In this document: positions 48,591-59,817 of the stretch, one piece after another | Position numbering within the stretch: the first letter of the stretch is position 1 | How the letters are laid out: each line of letters opens with the position of its first letter | Source: Pseudogulbenkiania sp. | Lineage (GTDB): Bacteria > Pseudomonadota > Gammaproteobacteria > Burkholderiales > Chromobacteriaceae | DNA: 64,000 nt | Direction of reading: 5' to 3' | Assembly (NCBI GenBank): GCA_018260425.1 | Contig: JAGLBD010000011.1 | Coordinates: 1-64,000 of the forward strand | Notes under the pieces: model-generated | The model's input: only the letters and a program-made list of their open reading frames with translations | The model's database searches: none | Told to the model about the DNA's origin: nothing | Translations under genes and position numbers: made by a program

Positions 48591-49604
48591 ATGTTGCGCA
48601 AACAGCTTCTCGCCGGTGCCGGACTGGTCATGGCGTGTGTTACGGCCAATGCGGCCACCGTGTTGAACGTGTACAGCGCCCTCGAGGCGGATCAGGTCAA
48701 GGAGTACAAGGAAGCCTTCGAGAAGGCCAATCCGGATATCGAAATCAACTGGGTGCGTGAGTCGACCGGTGTAATCACGGCACGTTTGCTGGCCGAAAAG
48801 AACAACCCGCAGGCCGATGTGATTTGGGGTCTGGCCGCCACCAGCCTGCAGATTCTTGACCATGAAGGCATGCTGCAGGCCTATGCCCCGAAAAACCTGC
48901 GCGAGCTGTCGCCGGCATTCCGCGACAAGGCCAATCCGCCCAAGTGGACCGGCATGGATGTCTGGGCCGCCACCGTGTGCTTCAACACCGTCGAAGCTGC
49001 CAAGAAGAACCTGCCGCGTCCGGAAAGCTGGGCTGACCTCGCCAAGCCGGTCTACAAAGGGCAGATCGTGATGCCGAATCCGGCCTCCAGCGGCACCGGT
49101 TTCCTCGACGTCTCCGCCTGGCTGCAGAAGTTCGGCGACAAGAAGGGCTGGGAGTATATGGACAAGCTCCATGAAAACATTGCCCAGTATGTTCACTCCG
49201 GTTCCAAGCCGTGCAAGATGGCCGCCGCTGGCGAGTACCCGATCGGTATTTCCTTCGAATACCGTGGCGCGTCGCTGAAGGCCAAGGGTGCGCCGATCGA
49301 TCTGGTGTTCCCGAAAGAGGGACTGGGCTGGGATCTGGAAGCGACCGCCATCATGAAGGGCACCAAAAAGCTTGAGGCGGCCCGCCGTCTGGCCGATTTC
49401 TCCGCCAGCCGCGAAGCCATGGCGCTCTACGACAAGAGCTATGCCGTGCTGGCTATTCCCGGCATCGCCAAGGCCAATCCGCATATCCCTGCCGACTATG
49501 AAAAGCGTTTGATCAATAACGATTTCACCTGGGCGGCCAAGCACCGCGACACGATCCTGAAAGAATGGTCGCGCCGCTACGACAGCAAGTCGGAAAAGCA
49601 GTAA
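48591..49604 (+). CDS. 2-aminoethylphosphonate ABC transporter substrate-binding protein
   Basis: Signal peptide; LNVYSALEADQVKEYKEAFEKANPDIEINWVRESTG; phn context. Confidence 0.88.
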   Translation: MLRKQLLAGAGLVMACVTANAATVLNVYSALEADQVKEYKEAFEKANPDIEINWVRESTGVITARLLAEKNNPQADVIWGLAATSLQILDHEGMLQAYAPKNLRELSPAFRDKANPPKWTGMDVWAATVCFNTVEAAKKNLPRPESWADLAKPVYKGQIVMPNPASSGTGFLDVSAWLQKFGDKKGWEYMDKLHENIAQYVHSGSKPCKMAAAGEYPIGISFEYRGASLKAKGAPIDLVFPKEGLGWDLEATAIMKGTKKLEAARRLADFSASREAMALYDKSYAVLAIPGIAKANPHIPADYEKRLINNDFTWAAKHRDTILKEWSRRYDSKSEKQ

Positions 49605-49667
49605 CTCGTCAGACCTGCCACGGTTGCCCGTTCGGGCGGCCGTGGCTTTTGCCTTTATGGAGAGTCC

Positions 49668-50756
49668 GTGAAACTCACCGATCTGGATTCCGGGGTCGAA
49701 CCCCATCTCGAGATGTCCGGCCTGACGCGGCGCTATGGCGCGTTTACCGCCCTGGCAAACGTTTCCCTGACGGTGCGCAAGGGCGAGTTTCTGTGCTTGC
49801 TGGGCCCCTCGGGGTGCGGCAAGACCACCTTGCTGCGGCTGATCGCCGGTTTGGACCGGGAGGACGCCGGGCGCATCGAGTTGTCCGGGCGGGATATTAC
49901 CCGCACCCCGCCTGCCGGGCGGGACTACGGCATCGTGTTCCAGTCCTATGCGCTGTTTCCCAATCTGAGCGTGGCTGACAACATTGCCTATGGCCTGCAA
50001 CCCCGCCGCGCGCGCGACCATCATCTGCGCCGGGTACGGGAATTGCTCGACATGGTCGGGCTGCCCGGCTCCGAAGAAAAGTTTCCCTCCGAGTTGTCGG
50101 GGGGGCAGCAACAGCGGGTGGCGCTGGCGCGTGCCTTGGCGACCTCTCCCGGTTTATTGCTGCTGGACGAACCCTTGTCGGCGCTGGACGCCCGGGTGCG
50201 GGACCATTTGCGGGACGAATTGAAAGCCCTGCAACGGCGTCTCGGGGTGACCACGCTGATGGTGACTCACGATCAGGCCGAGGCGCTGGCGATCGCCGAC
50301 CGGGTGGTGGTGATGAAGGATGGCCATATCGAACAGATCGGGACGCCGGCCGAGATCTACCATAAGCCGGTCAGCCGTTTTGTGGCCGAATTTGTCGGGG
50401 AAGCCAATTGGCTGAACGCACGACCGACCCCGGACGGACGGGTAGTGGTCGGCTCGCATACGTTGGAGTTGGCGGCCCCCTTGCCGGAAGGGGAGGCCAT
50501 CAGCCTGTTTCTGCGTCCCGAAGACGTGCGTTTGCGTAAACGCTGGCAGGCCGAACCGAACCTGATTCTGGCCCGGGTGCTGGATAGTGCCTTCGGCGGC
50601 GCGATGACCCGGGTGCGCTTGCAGCCGGAAGGCATGGCTGGGGTGGTCTTGCTGGCCCATGTTCCGGCCGGGGGGCGGCTGATCACGCCGGGCGAGATCG
50701 TGCCGGTGTCGCTGCCCGCCGAGCGTTTGTTGCCGTTTGCCGGGGCGACATCATGA
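49668..50756 (+). CDS. 2-aminoethylphosphonate ABC transporter ATP-binding protein
   Basis: LLGPSGCGKTTLLRLIAGL, LSGGQQQRVALARALA. Confidence 0.88.
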   Translation: MKLTDLDSGVEPHLEMSGLTRRYGAFTALANVSLTVRKGEFLCLLGPSGCGKTTLLRLIAGLDREDAGRIELSGRDITRTPPAGRDYGIVFQSYALFPNLSVADNIAYGLQPRRARDHHLRRVRELLDMVGLPGSEEKFPSELSGGQQQRVALARALATSPGLLLLDEPLSALDARVRDHLRDELKALQRRLGVTTLMVTHDQAEALAIADRVVVMKDGHIEQIGTPAEIYHKPVSRFVAEFVGEANWLNARPTPDGRVVVGSHTLELAAPLPEGEAISLFLRPEDVRLRKRWQAEPNLILARVLDSAFGGAMTRVRLQPEGMAGVVLLAHVPAGGRLITPGEIVPVSLPAERLLPFAGATS

Positions 50757-52423
50757 TGCCGCGCCGTGTACTACTGGAACCCTGGCTGGCACGCAGCTTG
50801 ATTGTGCTGTGGCTGGCGGCCTTGCTGCTGGTGCTGGGTTTGCCCTTGGCCAGTTTGTTTTCCCGGGCGCTGATGACTTCACGAGGGGACTTTGCCGGGC
50901 TGGATCAGGTGCGTGAGGTACTGGATACCCCCGGCCTGGTGAATGCCGCCTGGCACAGTCTCGCGTTGTCGGTTGGCGTGGCCGCTCTGGTGGTACCACT
51001 GGCATTCGCCTTTGCCTGGTGTCTGCGTCATGCCCGGTTGCCGGTCGCCTCGCTATGGCGCTGGCTGGCCTTGAGTCCGTTGTTGGCGCCCTCCTTGATG
51101 GCGGCGATTTCGCTGGTCTACCTGTTCGGCAATCAAGGCCCGTTCAAGGCCGTGATGGGGGGCGAAGGGGGCTTGTATGGCTATCCGGGACTGGTGATCG
51201 GCGAGTTCTTCTATACCTTTCCGCATGCCTTGTTGATCCTGTTGACCGGCCTTGCCGGTTCGGACGGGCGGCTCTACGACGCCGCGCGCGCCATGGGCGC
51301 CGGTCCCGTGCGGCAGTTCCTGACCATTACCCTGCCGGGGGCACGCTATGCACTGGTCTCGGCCTTTCTGGTGGTGTTTACCCTGGTGATGACCGACTAC
51401 GGTGTCCCCAAGGTGGTTGGCGGCTCGGTCAATGTCTTGGCCATCGAAGTCTACAAGCAGGTGGTCGGACAGCAGAATTTCGAACGTGGCGCGGTGGTGG
51501 GGCTGATGTTGTTGCTGCCGGCGCTGCTGGCCACCGTGCTGGAGCGGCATATGGCCAGCCGTCAGCAGGCCTCGCTGACCGCCCGGGCCGAACCGTATCA
51601 GTGCCGGCCTGCCCCCTTGCGTGATGCGCTGGCGACCGGCTTTGTCGCCCTGCTGTCCTGCGTGCTGGCCGGTTTGTTGCTGGTCGGGGTGGTGGCCTCC
51701 TTTATCCGTTACTGGCCTTACGATCTGGGGCTGACCCTCGCGCACTACGGTTTCGAGGATGTGGATGGTGGCTGGATGGCCTTTGGCAACTCACTTCAAT
51801 TGGCGGTGGCCTGTGCGCTTGCCGGCACGGCAATGGTATTTCTGGGCGCGTGCTGGAGCGAACGGCTCAAGGTGGCGGGTCTCGCGCGTCGGGCCTTGCG
51901 CAGCATGGCCATGCTGTCCATGGCGGTGCCCGGGCTGGTGTTGGGTTTGGGCTATGTGTTCTTCTTCAATCATCCCGCCAATCCGCTGGCCGGCCTGTAT
52001 GGCGGCATGTTGCTGATGGTGATGTGCACCATAGCGCATTTTTATACCACCGCGCATCTGACCGTTACCACGGCCCTTGGGCAGGTGGACAGCGAGTTCG
52101 AGGCGGTGGCAGCCTCGTTGAAAGTTCCGTTCTGGGTGACGGTGCGCAGAGTCACTTTGCCGATTTGTCTTCCGGTGTTGATTGACGTGGCGCGCTATTT
52201 CTTTGTCTCGGCGATGACCACCGTGTCGGCACTGATTTTCATTGTGTCGCCGAAGGTACCGCTGGCCGCCGTGTCGATCATCGTCATGGACGATGCCGGG
52301 GATACCGCTGCCGCCGCGGCCATGGCGACGCTGGTGGTATTGACCTCGGCCGGTGTCACGCTGCTGTTGACCGGCGTCGAGTGGTGGCTGGGCAAATCCA
52401 TGTCGCGCTGGCGGGGCCGGTAG
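50753..52423 (+). CDS. 2-aminoethylphosphonate ABC transporter permease (two permease domains fused)
   Basis: 556 aa, ~12 TM, two binding-protein-dependent permease modules. Confidence 0.87.
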   Translation: MMPRRVLLEPWLARSLIVLWLAALLLVLGLPLASLFSRALMTSRGDFAGLDQVREVLDTPGLVNAAWHSLALSVGVAALVVPLAFAFAWCLRHARLPVASLWRWLALSPLLAPSLMAAISLVYLFGNQGPFKAVMGGEGGLYGYPGLVIGEFFYTFPHALLILLTGLAGSDGRLYDAARAMGAGPVRQFLTITLPGARYALVSAFLVVFTLVMTDYGVPKVVGGSVNVLAIEVYKQVVGQQNFERGAVVGLMLLLPALLATVLERHMASRQQASLTARAEPYQCRPAPLRDALATGFVALLSCVLAGLLLVGVVASFIRYWPYDLGLTLAHYGFEDVDGGWMAFGNSLQLAVACALAGTAMVFLGACWSERLKVAGLARRALRSMAMLSMAVPGLVLGLGYVFFFNHPANPLAGLYGGMLLMVMCTIAHFYTTAHLTVTTALGQVDSEFEAVAASLKVPFWVTVRRVTLPICLPVLIDVARYFFVSAMTTVSALIFIVSPKVPLAAVSIIVMDDAGDTAAAAAMATLVVLTSAGVTLLLTGVEWWLGKSMSRWRGR

Positions 52424-52456
52424 CGCGAAGCGGGCTGGCAGGGAGGGCACTCACAC

Positions 52457-52484
52457 AGAGGGGGCGACCGGAGTCGCCCCCTCT
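52457..52484. terminator. Hairpin between convergent AEP permease and phosphodiesterase genes
   Basis: AGAGGGGGCGAC-CGGA-GTCGCCCCCTCT. Confidence 0.85.
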
Positions 52485-52491
52485 GTTGTTG

Positions 52492-53718
52492 TCAGTGCTG
52501 GTCGGCGAGTGCCGGCAGGAAGGTCGCCGGGTCGCCGTCATTGGCTTCCGGGCGAACGCCGCTCAGGCGTGCCAGCAGCGCATAGACATCGACGTTGTTG
52601 AAGGGCGGGAGTGTCACACCGGGCTTGAAGGCCGGGCCGTTGGCGACGAACAGGGCATCCATGTCGCGGTTGGCCGGGTCGTAACCGTGCATGCCGCGAT
52701 TCGCGCCGTTGTCGGCCAGTTTTTTGCGCGTGGTGAAGAACCAGCCGTTGTCGGCGGCACAGACAATGGCGGGGACCCGGGCGTGGCTGCCGTAGTTAAG
52801 CTTGGCCGGGATGGTCGCTTTGGTCCAGCATTGGCCATGGTGCAACGGCACCGTCAGTGCGGCGGTGACGCTGGCTTCTTTACCGGGTTTCGGGTCGATG
52901 CCGGCGACCGCGCCGTACGAGATGAGGGTCATGTCGGCTTCGGGAGCCAGCAGGTCCAGCAGAATGGCGCGTTCCGGCTTGACGGCCGCCATGCCGTGGT
53001 CGGCGACAATCACCAGATTCACTTTGCCGGCCTGATGGTGTTTGGCCAGTCCCTGCTCCAACTGCTCGATGGCCTGATCCACGTCTTTCAGCGCTTGATT
53101 CACCTCGGGCGAGTCCGGTCCGAATTCGTGGCCGGCCGAATCGACCCCTTCAAAATACAGGGTGGCAAAGTCCGGGCGTTTGCCGACCGGACGTGCCAGC
53201 CAGCTCACTACCGTGTCGACCCGTTTGCGGTAAGGCATGGCCCCATCGTATTTGACCCAGTCATTGGGCCGCACACCCTGAATGGCGGCTTCCGATCCCG
53301 GCCAGAAAAACGTTGAGGCGATCTTGCCCTGTTGCCGGGCACTGACCCACAGTGGCGTGGCGTCGTTGTACCAGAAGGCGTCGGTGACGGCCGCGTGGTC
53401 GGAGAGCTTGAAGGTGGCGCCGGGGCGTTGCGGGTCGCGCATGGTGTTGTTCACCAGGCCGTGGTGGTCGGGCACCTTGCCGGTGACCAGCGTGTAATGA
53501 TTGGGGAAGGTCGACGAGGGAAACGACGGGTGCATGCCGCGGGTGGTGACACCGCCATTGGCCAGTCGGGCGAGGGTTGGTGTCAGGCCGCGTTCCAGAT
53601 AATCGGCACGAAAACCATCGATGGAAATCAGTAGCACCGGCACCGGTTCCGGTGACTGCGCCGAGGCAGAAAAGGCGGTCGCGGCCAGTACGGCGGCGAG
53701 GACAGAATGAAGGTTCAT
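52492..53718 (-). CDS. Alkaline phosphatase superfamily ectonucleotide pyrophosphatase/phosphodiesterase
   Basis: Signal peptide; LLISIDGFRADYLERGLTPTLARLA, PSFPSSTFPNHYTLVTG. Confidence 0.88.
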   Translation of the reverse strand: MNLHSVLAAVLAATAFSASAQSPEPVPVLLISIDGFRADYLERGLTPTLARLANGGVTTRGMHPSFPSSTFPNHYTLVTGKVPDHHGLVNNTMRDPQRPGATFKLSDHAAVTDAFWYNDATPLWVSARQQGKIASTFFWPGSEAAIQGVRPNDWVKYDGAMPYRKRVDTVVSWLARPVGKRPDFATLYFEGVDSAGHEFGPDSPEVNQALKDVDQAIEQLEQGLAKHHQAGKVNLVIVADHGMAAVKPERAILLDLLAPEADMTLISYGAVAGIDPKPGKEASVTAALTVPLHHGQCWTKATIPAKLNYGSHARVPAIVCAADNGWFFTTRKKLADNGANRGMHGYDPANRDMDALFVANGPAFKPGVTLPPFNNVDVYALLARLSGVRPEANDGDPATFLPALADQH

Positions 53719-53892
53719 GTAAGGGCAGGCTCGCTCGGGACAATGACGGGTCATTATCGCCTCTCCCCGGGGGGCGAGGAAAGACCGCGCGGCGGAGTTA
53801 TGACGCAGCGGGGTGCCAGCGTTAAGCAGAATTGACTCTGCACGATCGGCCATGGCTCTTATACTGCGATTATTTGGCAGGGAGTTTTTTTC

Positions 53893-54888
53893 ATGCGTAT
53901 CGCCGTGTTTGATACCAAACAGTACGATCGTCAGGCGCTGGAGGCGGCAAATGCCGCATTTGGCCACGAACTACTGTTTTTCGAGCCCCGCCTGAATCGC
54001 GAGACACTGGATCTGGTACACGATGTGGATGCGGTGTGTCCGTTCGTCAATGACCGTCTCGACGCCGAGGTGATTGCCGCGCTGGCGCACAAGGGGGTGA
54101 AACTGATTACCCTGCGCTGTGCGGGCTACAACGGCGTCGATCTGGCCGCCTGCGAGCAGCACGGCATCGTGGTGACCCGTGTGCCGGCCTATTCACCGCA
54201 TGCGGTTGCGGAGCATGCGTTCGCCTTGATCATGACCGTGGTGCGGCGTATCCACAAATCCTATGTCCGGGTGCGCGAAATGGATTTCTCGCTGGACGGG
54301 CTGGTGGGCTTCAATCTGTTTGGCAAGACCATGGGCGTGGTGGGGACCGGGCGTATCGGCCAGGCCGCCATTCGCATTGCCCGCGGATTCGGCATGAAGG
54401 TGCTGGCGTTCGATGTGTACCCCTCGGCGACGCTGGCCTCGGAGCTGGGCTTTGACTACGTATCGCTTGACGAGTTGTTGGCGCGTAGCGATGTGGTCAG
54501 CCTGCATGTGCCGCTCAGTGCCGAAACCCGTCACCTGATCAATGAGCGTACCCTGTCGATCATCAAGCCCGGGGCGGTGCTGGTCAATACCAGCCGTGGC
54601 GGCCTGATTGAGACCCAGTCGCTGATCACGGCCTTGAAGGACGGGCGTCTGGCCGGTGTCGGTCTGGATGTGTACGAGATGGAGGAGGGGGTGTTCTTCG
54701 AGAACTTGTCGGAGAGTGGCCTGCAGGATGATCAATTGGCGCGCCTGCTGACCTTCCCCAATGTGCTGGTGACCTCGCATCAAGGGTTCCTGACCCGCGA
54801 AGCCCTGGCCAATATCGGTGAAACCACGCTGGGCAATGCCCGGAGTTTCGACAGGGGCGAAGCCCTGCCGAACCGCATTCACGCCTGA
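53893..54888 (+). CDS. ldhA: 2-hydroxyacid dehydrogenase, D-lactate dehydrogenase type
   Basis: GKTMGVVGTGRIGQAAIRIARGFGMKVLAFD; LdhA-like. Confidence 0.9.
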   Translation: MRIAVFDTKQYDRQALEAANAAFGHELLFFEPRLNRETLDLVHDVDAVCPFVNDRLDAEVIAALAHKGVKLITLRCAGYNGVDLAACEQHGIVVTRVPAYSPHAVAEHAFALIMTVVRRIHKSYVRVREMDFSLDGLVGFNLFGKTMGVVGTGRIGQAAIRIARGFGMKVLAFDVYPSATLASELGFDYVSLDELLARSDVVSLHVPLSAETRHLINERTLSIIKPGAVLVNTSRGGLIETQSLITALKDGRLAGVGLDVYEMEEGVFFENLSESGLQDDQLARLLTFPNVLVTSHQGFLTREALANIGETTLGNARSFDRGEALPNRIHA

Positions 54889-55662
54889 TCACTCCTGGTC
54901 GCGACGGAACATCCAGCGCGATGCATCGGAGGCTGCCGCGTCGAAGCGGTAGCCTTCGCTGTCGAATGACTTCAAGTCCTCAGGGTTGTCGACCTGCTGT
55001 TTGAGTGCCCAGCGCACCATCAGGCCGCGCGCCCGTTTCGCATGAAAACTGATCACCTTGTACTGGCCCGCCTTGCGTTCCTGAAACACCGGGGTAATCA
55101 GCCGTGCCCCCAGTTTGGCCTTGCGCACCGACTTGAAATACTCCTCGGAGGCCAGATTGACCAGTACCGGTTCAGACTCTTCTGCCAGCCCTTGCTTAAG
55201 CGTGTCGGTGACGATATCCCCCCAGAAGGTATACAGGTCCTTGCCGCGCGGGTTGGCCAGCCGGGTGCCCATTTCCAGCCGGTAGGGCTGCATCAGGTCC
55301 AGCGGACGTAACACGCCGTACAGGCCGGACAGGATGCGCAGGTGATCCTGCAACCAGGCCAGTTCCTGCTCGTCCAGCGAGGCGGCATCGAGTCCCTCGT
55401 ACACATCCCCCATGAAGGCCAGTACCGCCTGACGGGCATTGTCGAGCGAGAACGCCGGGTGCCAGTCATGGAAACGGCCGGCATTCAGTACGGCCAGCGC
55501 ATCGCTGATCGACATCAACTGGCCAAGTTCGGCCGGGCTGAGGCTTTTCAGGGTCTGGATCAAGGTGCTGCTGTGGTCGAGCAAGGCGGGCAAGGTGTGC
55601 GTGCGGCTGGTCAGCGGACTGTGGTAGTCGAGGGTTTTGGCGGGTGAAATCACCATCAGCAT
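54889..55662 (-). CDS. yaaA: Peroxide stress protein YaaA
   Basis: [38 protein letters not shown]. Confidence 0.95.
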   Translation of the reverse strand: MLMVISPAKTLDYHSPLTSRTHTLPALLDHSSTLIQTLKSLSPAELGQLMSISDALAVLNAGRFHDWHPAFSLDNARQAVLAFMGDVYEGLDAASLDEQELAWLQDHLRILSGLYGVLRPLDLMQPYRLEMGTRLANPRGKDLYTFWGDIVTDTLKQGLAEESEPVLVNLASEEYFKSVRKAKLGARLITPVFQERKAGQYKVISFHAKRARGLMVRWALKQQVDNPEDLKSFDSEGYRFDAAASDASRWMFRRDQE

Positions 55663-55760
55663 GGCTTGGTTCCTTATGGGTGTCTGGCAGAATTGTACCT
55701 TGCCTGCTTTGCCCGCGGGAGCGCTGCCGGGTAACATGTTTTTTTTGGAGGGATGCAAGC

Positions 55761-56213
55761 ATGAGAGTGTTGTTGCAGCGGGTCAGTGAGGCGTCGGTCA
55801 GTGTCGATGGCGTGGTGAGCGGCGCCATCGGTGCCGGAGTACTGTTGCTGGTCGGGATCGAAGACACTGACAGTCGTGCCGATATCGACTGGTTGACGCG
55901 CAAGGTCAGTCAACTGCGGATTTTCGAGGACGAGGCGGGGGTGATGAACCGCTCGGTGTTGGAGGTGGGTGGCGAGGTGCTGGCGGTCAGTCAGTTCACC
56001 TTGTTTGCCAGCCTGAAAAAAGGCAATCGCCCTTCCTATAGTCGTGCCGCACGACCGGAGATTTCCCTGCCCTTGTTCGACGAGTTTGTGGCGGTGATGA
56101 GCGAGGTGCTCGGCAAGCCGGTGCCGACCGGGGTGTTTGGTGCCGACATGAAGGTGGCGCTGGTCAATGACGGACCGGTGACCTTGTGGCTGGACAGCCG
56201 CGACCCGTCGTAA
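55761..56213 (+). CDS. dtd: D-aminoacyl-tRNA deacylase
   Basis: [42 protein letters not shown]. Confidence 0.97.
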   Translation: MRVLLQRVSEASVSVDGVVSGAIGAGVLLLVGIEDTDSRADIDWLTRKVSQLRIFEDEAGVMNRSVLEVGGEVLAVSQFTLFASLKKGNRPSYSRAARPEISLPLFDEFVAVMSEVLGKPVPTGVFGADMKVALVNDGPVTLWLDSRDPS

Positions 56214-56233
56214 CGAGGCCGCGGCCGCAGGGT

Positions 56234-57988
56234 TCAGAACTGAACAATGACGCGTTGGCCCGGCTGCAGTCGGGCCGTTTTCATGCCGCCATTCCAGCGG
56301 CGCAGATCGGTGTGGTTGACACCGAAGCGACGCGCAATGCTGAACACGGTATCGCCGCGTTGTACCGTGTACTCGGTACGGCTGGCCCGGACCGGCGTGG
56401 CGCTGACCGTTTTGACCGGAACGGCCTTGAAGGTGTCGTTGCTGGCGACCTGGCGGACTTTCAGCACGTCGCCCAGTTTGACCACGTCGTCGCTCAGGTG
56501 GTTGAGTGCCTTCAGCTCGGCAACGGTAATGCCGTAGCGGCGCGAGATATTGTAGAGGGTATCGCCACTGGCGACGGTGTGTTCACCGCTGGATGACACC
56601 GGCAGTGCGCTTTGCGCTTCGGCCACCACCGGTGGCGTGGCGCTGGTCAATGCCGGGGCCGGAGCCGCCGGGGTGAAGCTGGCCTTGATCAGTGCCGGAT
56701 CACTATGCTGTGCGGCGGCCACCATCACCGGTGTGTCGACCTTCACGGCGCGGGCGTACTCCGGGGTTTCACTGCGTGGCTCCTGTCGCGGAGCCGCTTC
56801 GGCGACCAGCACGCGTTCCGGCAGTGCGGTATCGGTGGTGTCGATGGCCGGGGCGACGGCCGGCGTTCCGCGCATCGCCACCAGCACCGGGCGACCGGCC
56901 GGCAAGGTGCCGCTGACGCCATTCACGGCCATCAATTCACTGCGGGACATACCGTTTTTCTCGGCAATGTCGCTGGCCGATTCGTTGCCGGTCGGCGTGT
57001 AGACTTGCCAGGTGAGGAAAGGCTTGTCCCATTTGCCGAGGTTGGCCTCGAAGGTTTCCATCTTGTTGGCCGGAATCAGCATTTGCCGACCCGGTTTGTA
57101 GGCGAATACCGGCAGGTTGAAGGCCGGATTCAGTTCCTTGAATTCGCTGGTGGACATGCCGGCCAGACGAGCCGCCACGCTGATGTCCATGTGCTTGCCG
57201 GGCGCGACGGCGACAAAGGTCGGTTTGTTGGGCAGCTTGTCGAGCCGGATGCCGAACTTTTCCGGATTGGCCAGCAGGTTGCGCACGGCGAGCAGCTTGG
57301 GCGCGTAGTTGCGCGTTTCGGCCGGCATGCGCAGGTTTTCATAGGTGATGTCCTGCCCGGCGGCCTGTGCCCTGGCAATGGCGCGCGAGAGGTTGCCTTC
57401 ACCCCAGTTGTAGGCGGCCAGCGCCAGATTCCAGTCACCGAACTGGCCATACAGCGTTTGCAGGTAGTCCAGTGCGGCGCGGGTGGCTTCCACCACGTCG
57501 CGGCGTCCGTCATACCACCAGGTTTGTTCCAGTCCGTACTGACGGCCGGTCATCGGCATGAATTGCCACAGGCCGGCGGCGCCGACCCGCGAGGTGGCAC
57601 CGGGAACAAAGGAGCTTTCCACCATCGGCAACAACGCGATTTCACTCGGCATGCCGCGGCGCTCGACTTCATTGATGATGTGGAAAAGGTATTTGCGGCT
57701 GCGTTCCAGCGAACGCTTGAAAACTTCGGGGCGGGCGGCGTAGAAGTGCTCCTGCTTGCGCACGATGGCGGAATTCACCTCGGGCAACTGGAAGCCTTCG
57801 CGAACGCGCTGCCAGACATTGTCGCCATTGCGCAGCAAACTCGAGTTTTGCAGCATCATGTCCAGGCCGGCTGCCATGCTTTCATCCACGTCGTTAATTT
57901 GCGTGGTTGCCGCGCCGGCAAAACTACCGGGAACGGCAAGACTGAAAATCAATGATAGCGACAAGGCCAGCGGTTTGGTACGAATCAT
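56234..57988 (-). CDS. mltD: Membrane-bound lytic murein transglycosylase with LysM repeats
   Basis: SLT motif (ALLPMVESSFVPGATSRVGAAGLWQFMP), two LysM domains. Confidence 0.92.
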   Translation of the reverse strand: MIRTKPLALSLSLIFSLAVPGSFAGAATTQINDVDESMAAGLDMMLQNSSLLRNGDNVWQRVREGFQLPEVNSAIVRKQEHFYAARPEVFKRSLERSRKYLFHIINEVERRGMPSEIALLPMVESSFVPGATSRVGAAGLWQFMPMTGRQYGLEQTWWYDGRRDVVEATRAALDYLQTLYGQFGDWNLALAAYNWGEGNLSRAIARAQAAGQDITYENLRMPAETRNYAPKLLAVRNLLANPEKFGIRLDKLPNKPTFVAVAPGKHMDISVAARLAGMSTSEFKELNPAFNLPVFAYKPGRQMLIPANKMETFEANLGKWDKPFLTWQVYTPTGNESASDIAEKNGMSRSELMAVNGVSGTLPAGRPVLVAMRGTPAVAPAIDTTDTALPERVLVAEAAPRQEPRSETPEYARAVKVDTPVMVAAAQHSDPALIKASFTPAAPAPALTSATPPVVAEAQSALPVSSSGEHTVASGDTLYNISRRYGITVAELKALNHLSDDVVKLGDVLKVRQVASNDTFKAVPVKTVSATPVRASRTEYTVQRGDTVFSIARRFGVNHTDLRRWNGGMKTARLQPGQRVIVQF

Positions 57989-58156
57989 GTCGGGCGCCCG
58001 TAATTCTTCTATTCCACCGGATCGTAGCCAGCCCTTAATAGAGTGTCAATAAAAAAACACAAATAATTCATAGTGCTTAGCAGCATTCACGCGGTTGCGG
58101 GCTTCCATGGTAGTTAAGCCGATGCTGCTTGACCGGCTTATGTTTTTGGCATGATC

Positions 58157-58912
58157 TCAGCTGCGGTTCTTCCAGCTGCGCAGGGTGGCGAATACCGCAC
58201 AGGCGTCCGGCAAGGTGAATCCCGCCTCCGTGTTTGCTGCGGCAATGACCTCGGGAACCTGTGTGCGCAGGAAGGGGTTGGTGGCCAACTCGCCCGCCAG
58301 CGTGGCCGGCAGGGTAGGCTCGCCGCGCTCGCGTTTGAGGCTGTCGGCGGCCAGACGCTGGCGCAGCGCCGTGTTGGCAGGCTCGACCATTACCGCAAAG
58401 GCCAGATTGGACAGCGTGTACTCGTGGGCCGGGTAGAACAGGGTGTCCGCCGGCAATGCCGCCAGCGCTTGCAAGGAACGGAACATCATCTCGGCAGTGC
58501 CCTCGAAAACCCGTCCGCAGCCTGCGCCGAACAGGGTATCACCGCAGAACAGGCGGCCCTCGCCGTAGTAGGCCAGATGGTCCAGTGTGTGTCCGGGGAC
58601 GGACAGCACGCGGAACGCATGACTGCGCCAGTGAACCATTCGTCCGTCGCCGGTCGGCGCGGTGACGCCGGCAAGGGTGGCCGGCCCATGCACGACCAGT
58701 CCGGGAAACCGTTTGGCCAGTTGTGCGATGCCGCCGGTGTGGTCGCCATGGTGGTGGGTGACCAGTACCCCGCCCAGCGTGAGCCCGTTGCGCTGCAGAA
58801 AGGCTTCCAGCGGCGCGGCCTCGCCCGGGTCGACGGCCAGCGCATGGCCGTCTTCGTGAATCACCCAGATATAGTTGTCGTTGAACGCCGGAACGGCATC
58901 GATGCTAAACAC
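58157..58912 (-). CDS. gloB: Hydroxyacylglutathione hydrolase (probable GTG start)
   Basis: AVPAFNDNYIWVI, THHHGDHTGG; AAGGA SD upstream of the GTG. Confidence 0.93.
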   Translation of the reverse strand: MFSIDAVPAFNDNYIWVIHEDGHALAVDPGEAAPLEAFLQRNGLTLGGVLVTHHHGDHTGGIAQLAKRFPGLVVHGPATLAGVTAPTGDGRMVHWRSHAFRVLSVPGHTLDHLAYYGEGRLFCGDTLFGAGCGRVFEGTAEMMFRSLQALAALPADTLFYPAHEYTLSNLAFAVMVEPANTALRQRLAADSLKRERGEPTLPATLAGELATNPFLRTQVPEVIAAANTEAGFTLPDACAVFATLRSWKNRS

Positions 58913-59082
58913 GGCATATCCTTGCAACAGAAACAAACCACGACGATACCCCATCCGCCCGGGGTCCGGGTAGGGGAGCGCGCGACGCCGGCATTCAGCC
59001 GAGCCGGGGCAGATCGGATATAATGAGCGGCACGGGCTCCATGGGGAGCGGTCACATCAAGAGCGTACGGGCCATCAAACCA

Positions 59083-59817
59083 ATGAGAACATTTTCCGAG
59101 TGGCTGACCCGCACCGAACTGGGCGGCTATCTGCTTGAGCGCGAGCAGGAGTGGTTCGACCGCGCGGTGGCCGATGTGTTTGGCTATCATGCAGTGCAGG
59201 TAGGGTTGCCCTCGCTGGACTTTCTGCGGGAAAACCGTATCCCCTGGCAATGCCGGGTGGCCGACGAAGCGGGCGGCCAGGTGCTGTGCGATCCGGCCCG
59301 GCTGCCGTTCGACAGCAATAGCATCGATCTGCTGGTCCTGCCCCATGTGCTGGATTTTACGGTTGACCCGCATGGCGTGCTGCGCGAAGCCGAGCGGGTG
59401 CTGGTGCCCGAAGGGCGGCTGATGCTGACCGGCTTCAATCCGGTCTCGCTGTGGGGCGTGCGCCGCGTGGTGCAGGGCCGGGAAAATGCTCCGTGGTCGG
59501 GCAACTTCCTCACCTTGTCGCGTATCAAGGACTGGTTCCGGCTGATGCAGCTCGAACCCGAATCCGGTGCCTTCATGGGCTATGCCCCGCCGTTCAGCCG
59601 GGCCGACTGGCTGCGGCGCTGCGAGTTCATGGAAGCGGCCGGAGACCGTTGGTGGCCCTTGGCTGCCGGCGTGTACGCGATCGACGCGGTGAAGCGTCAA
59701 CGCGGCATGCGCCTGATCACCCCGCGCTGGCGTCCTGCCGGCGCGACCAAGAAACTCTTCGCGACCGGCGGCAATGACCGTCGTCCGGTGTCGCGCAACA
59801 ATGATGAGCAAACATGA
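59083..59817 (+). CDS. Class I SAM-dependent methyltransferase
   Basis: [39 protein letters not shown]. Confidence 0.85.
   Translation: MRTFSEWLTRTELGGYLLEREQEWFDRAVADVFGYHAVQVGLPSLDFLRENRIPWQCRVADEAGGQVLCDPARLPFDSNSIDLLVLPHVLDFTVDPHGVLREAERVLVPEGRLMLTGFNPVSLWGVRRVVQGRENAPWSGNFLTLSRIKDWFRLMQLEPESGAFMGYAPPFSRADWLRRCEFMEAAGDRWWPLAAGVYAIDAVKRQRGMRLITPRWRPAGATKKLFATGGNDRRPVSRNNDEQT

Noticed and set aside
48567-50111. 514-aa minus-strand ORF spanning AEP binding protein and ATPase genes
   Set aside because: Crosses two well-supported plus-strand genes; composition typical of antisense frame
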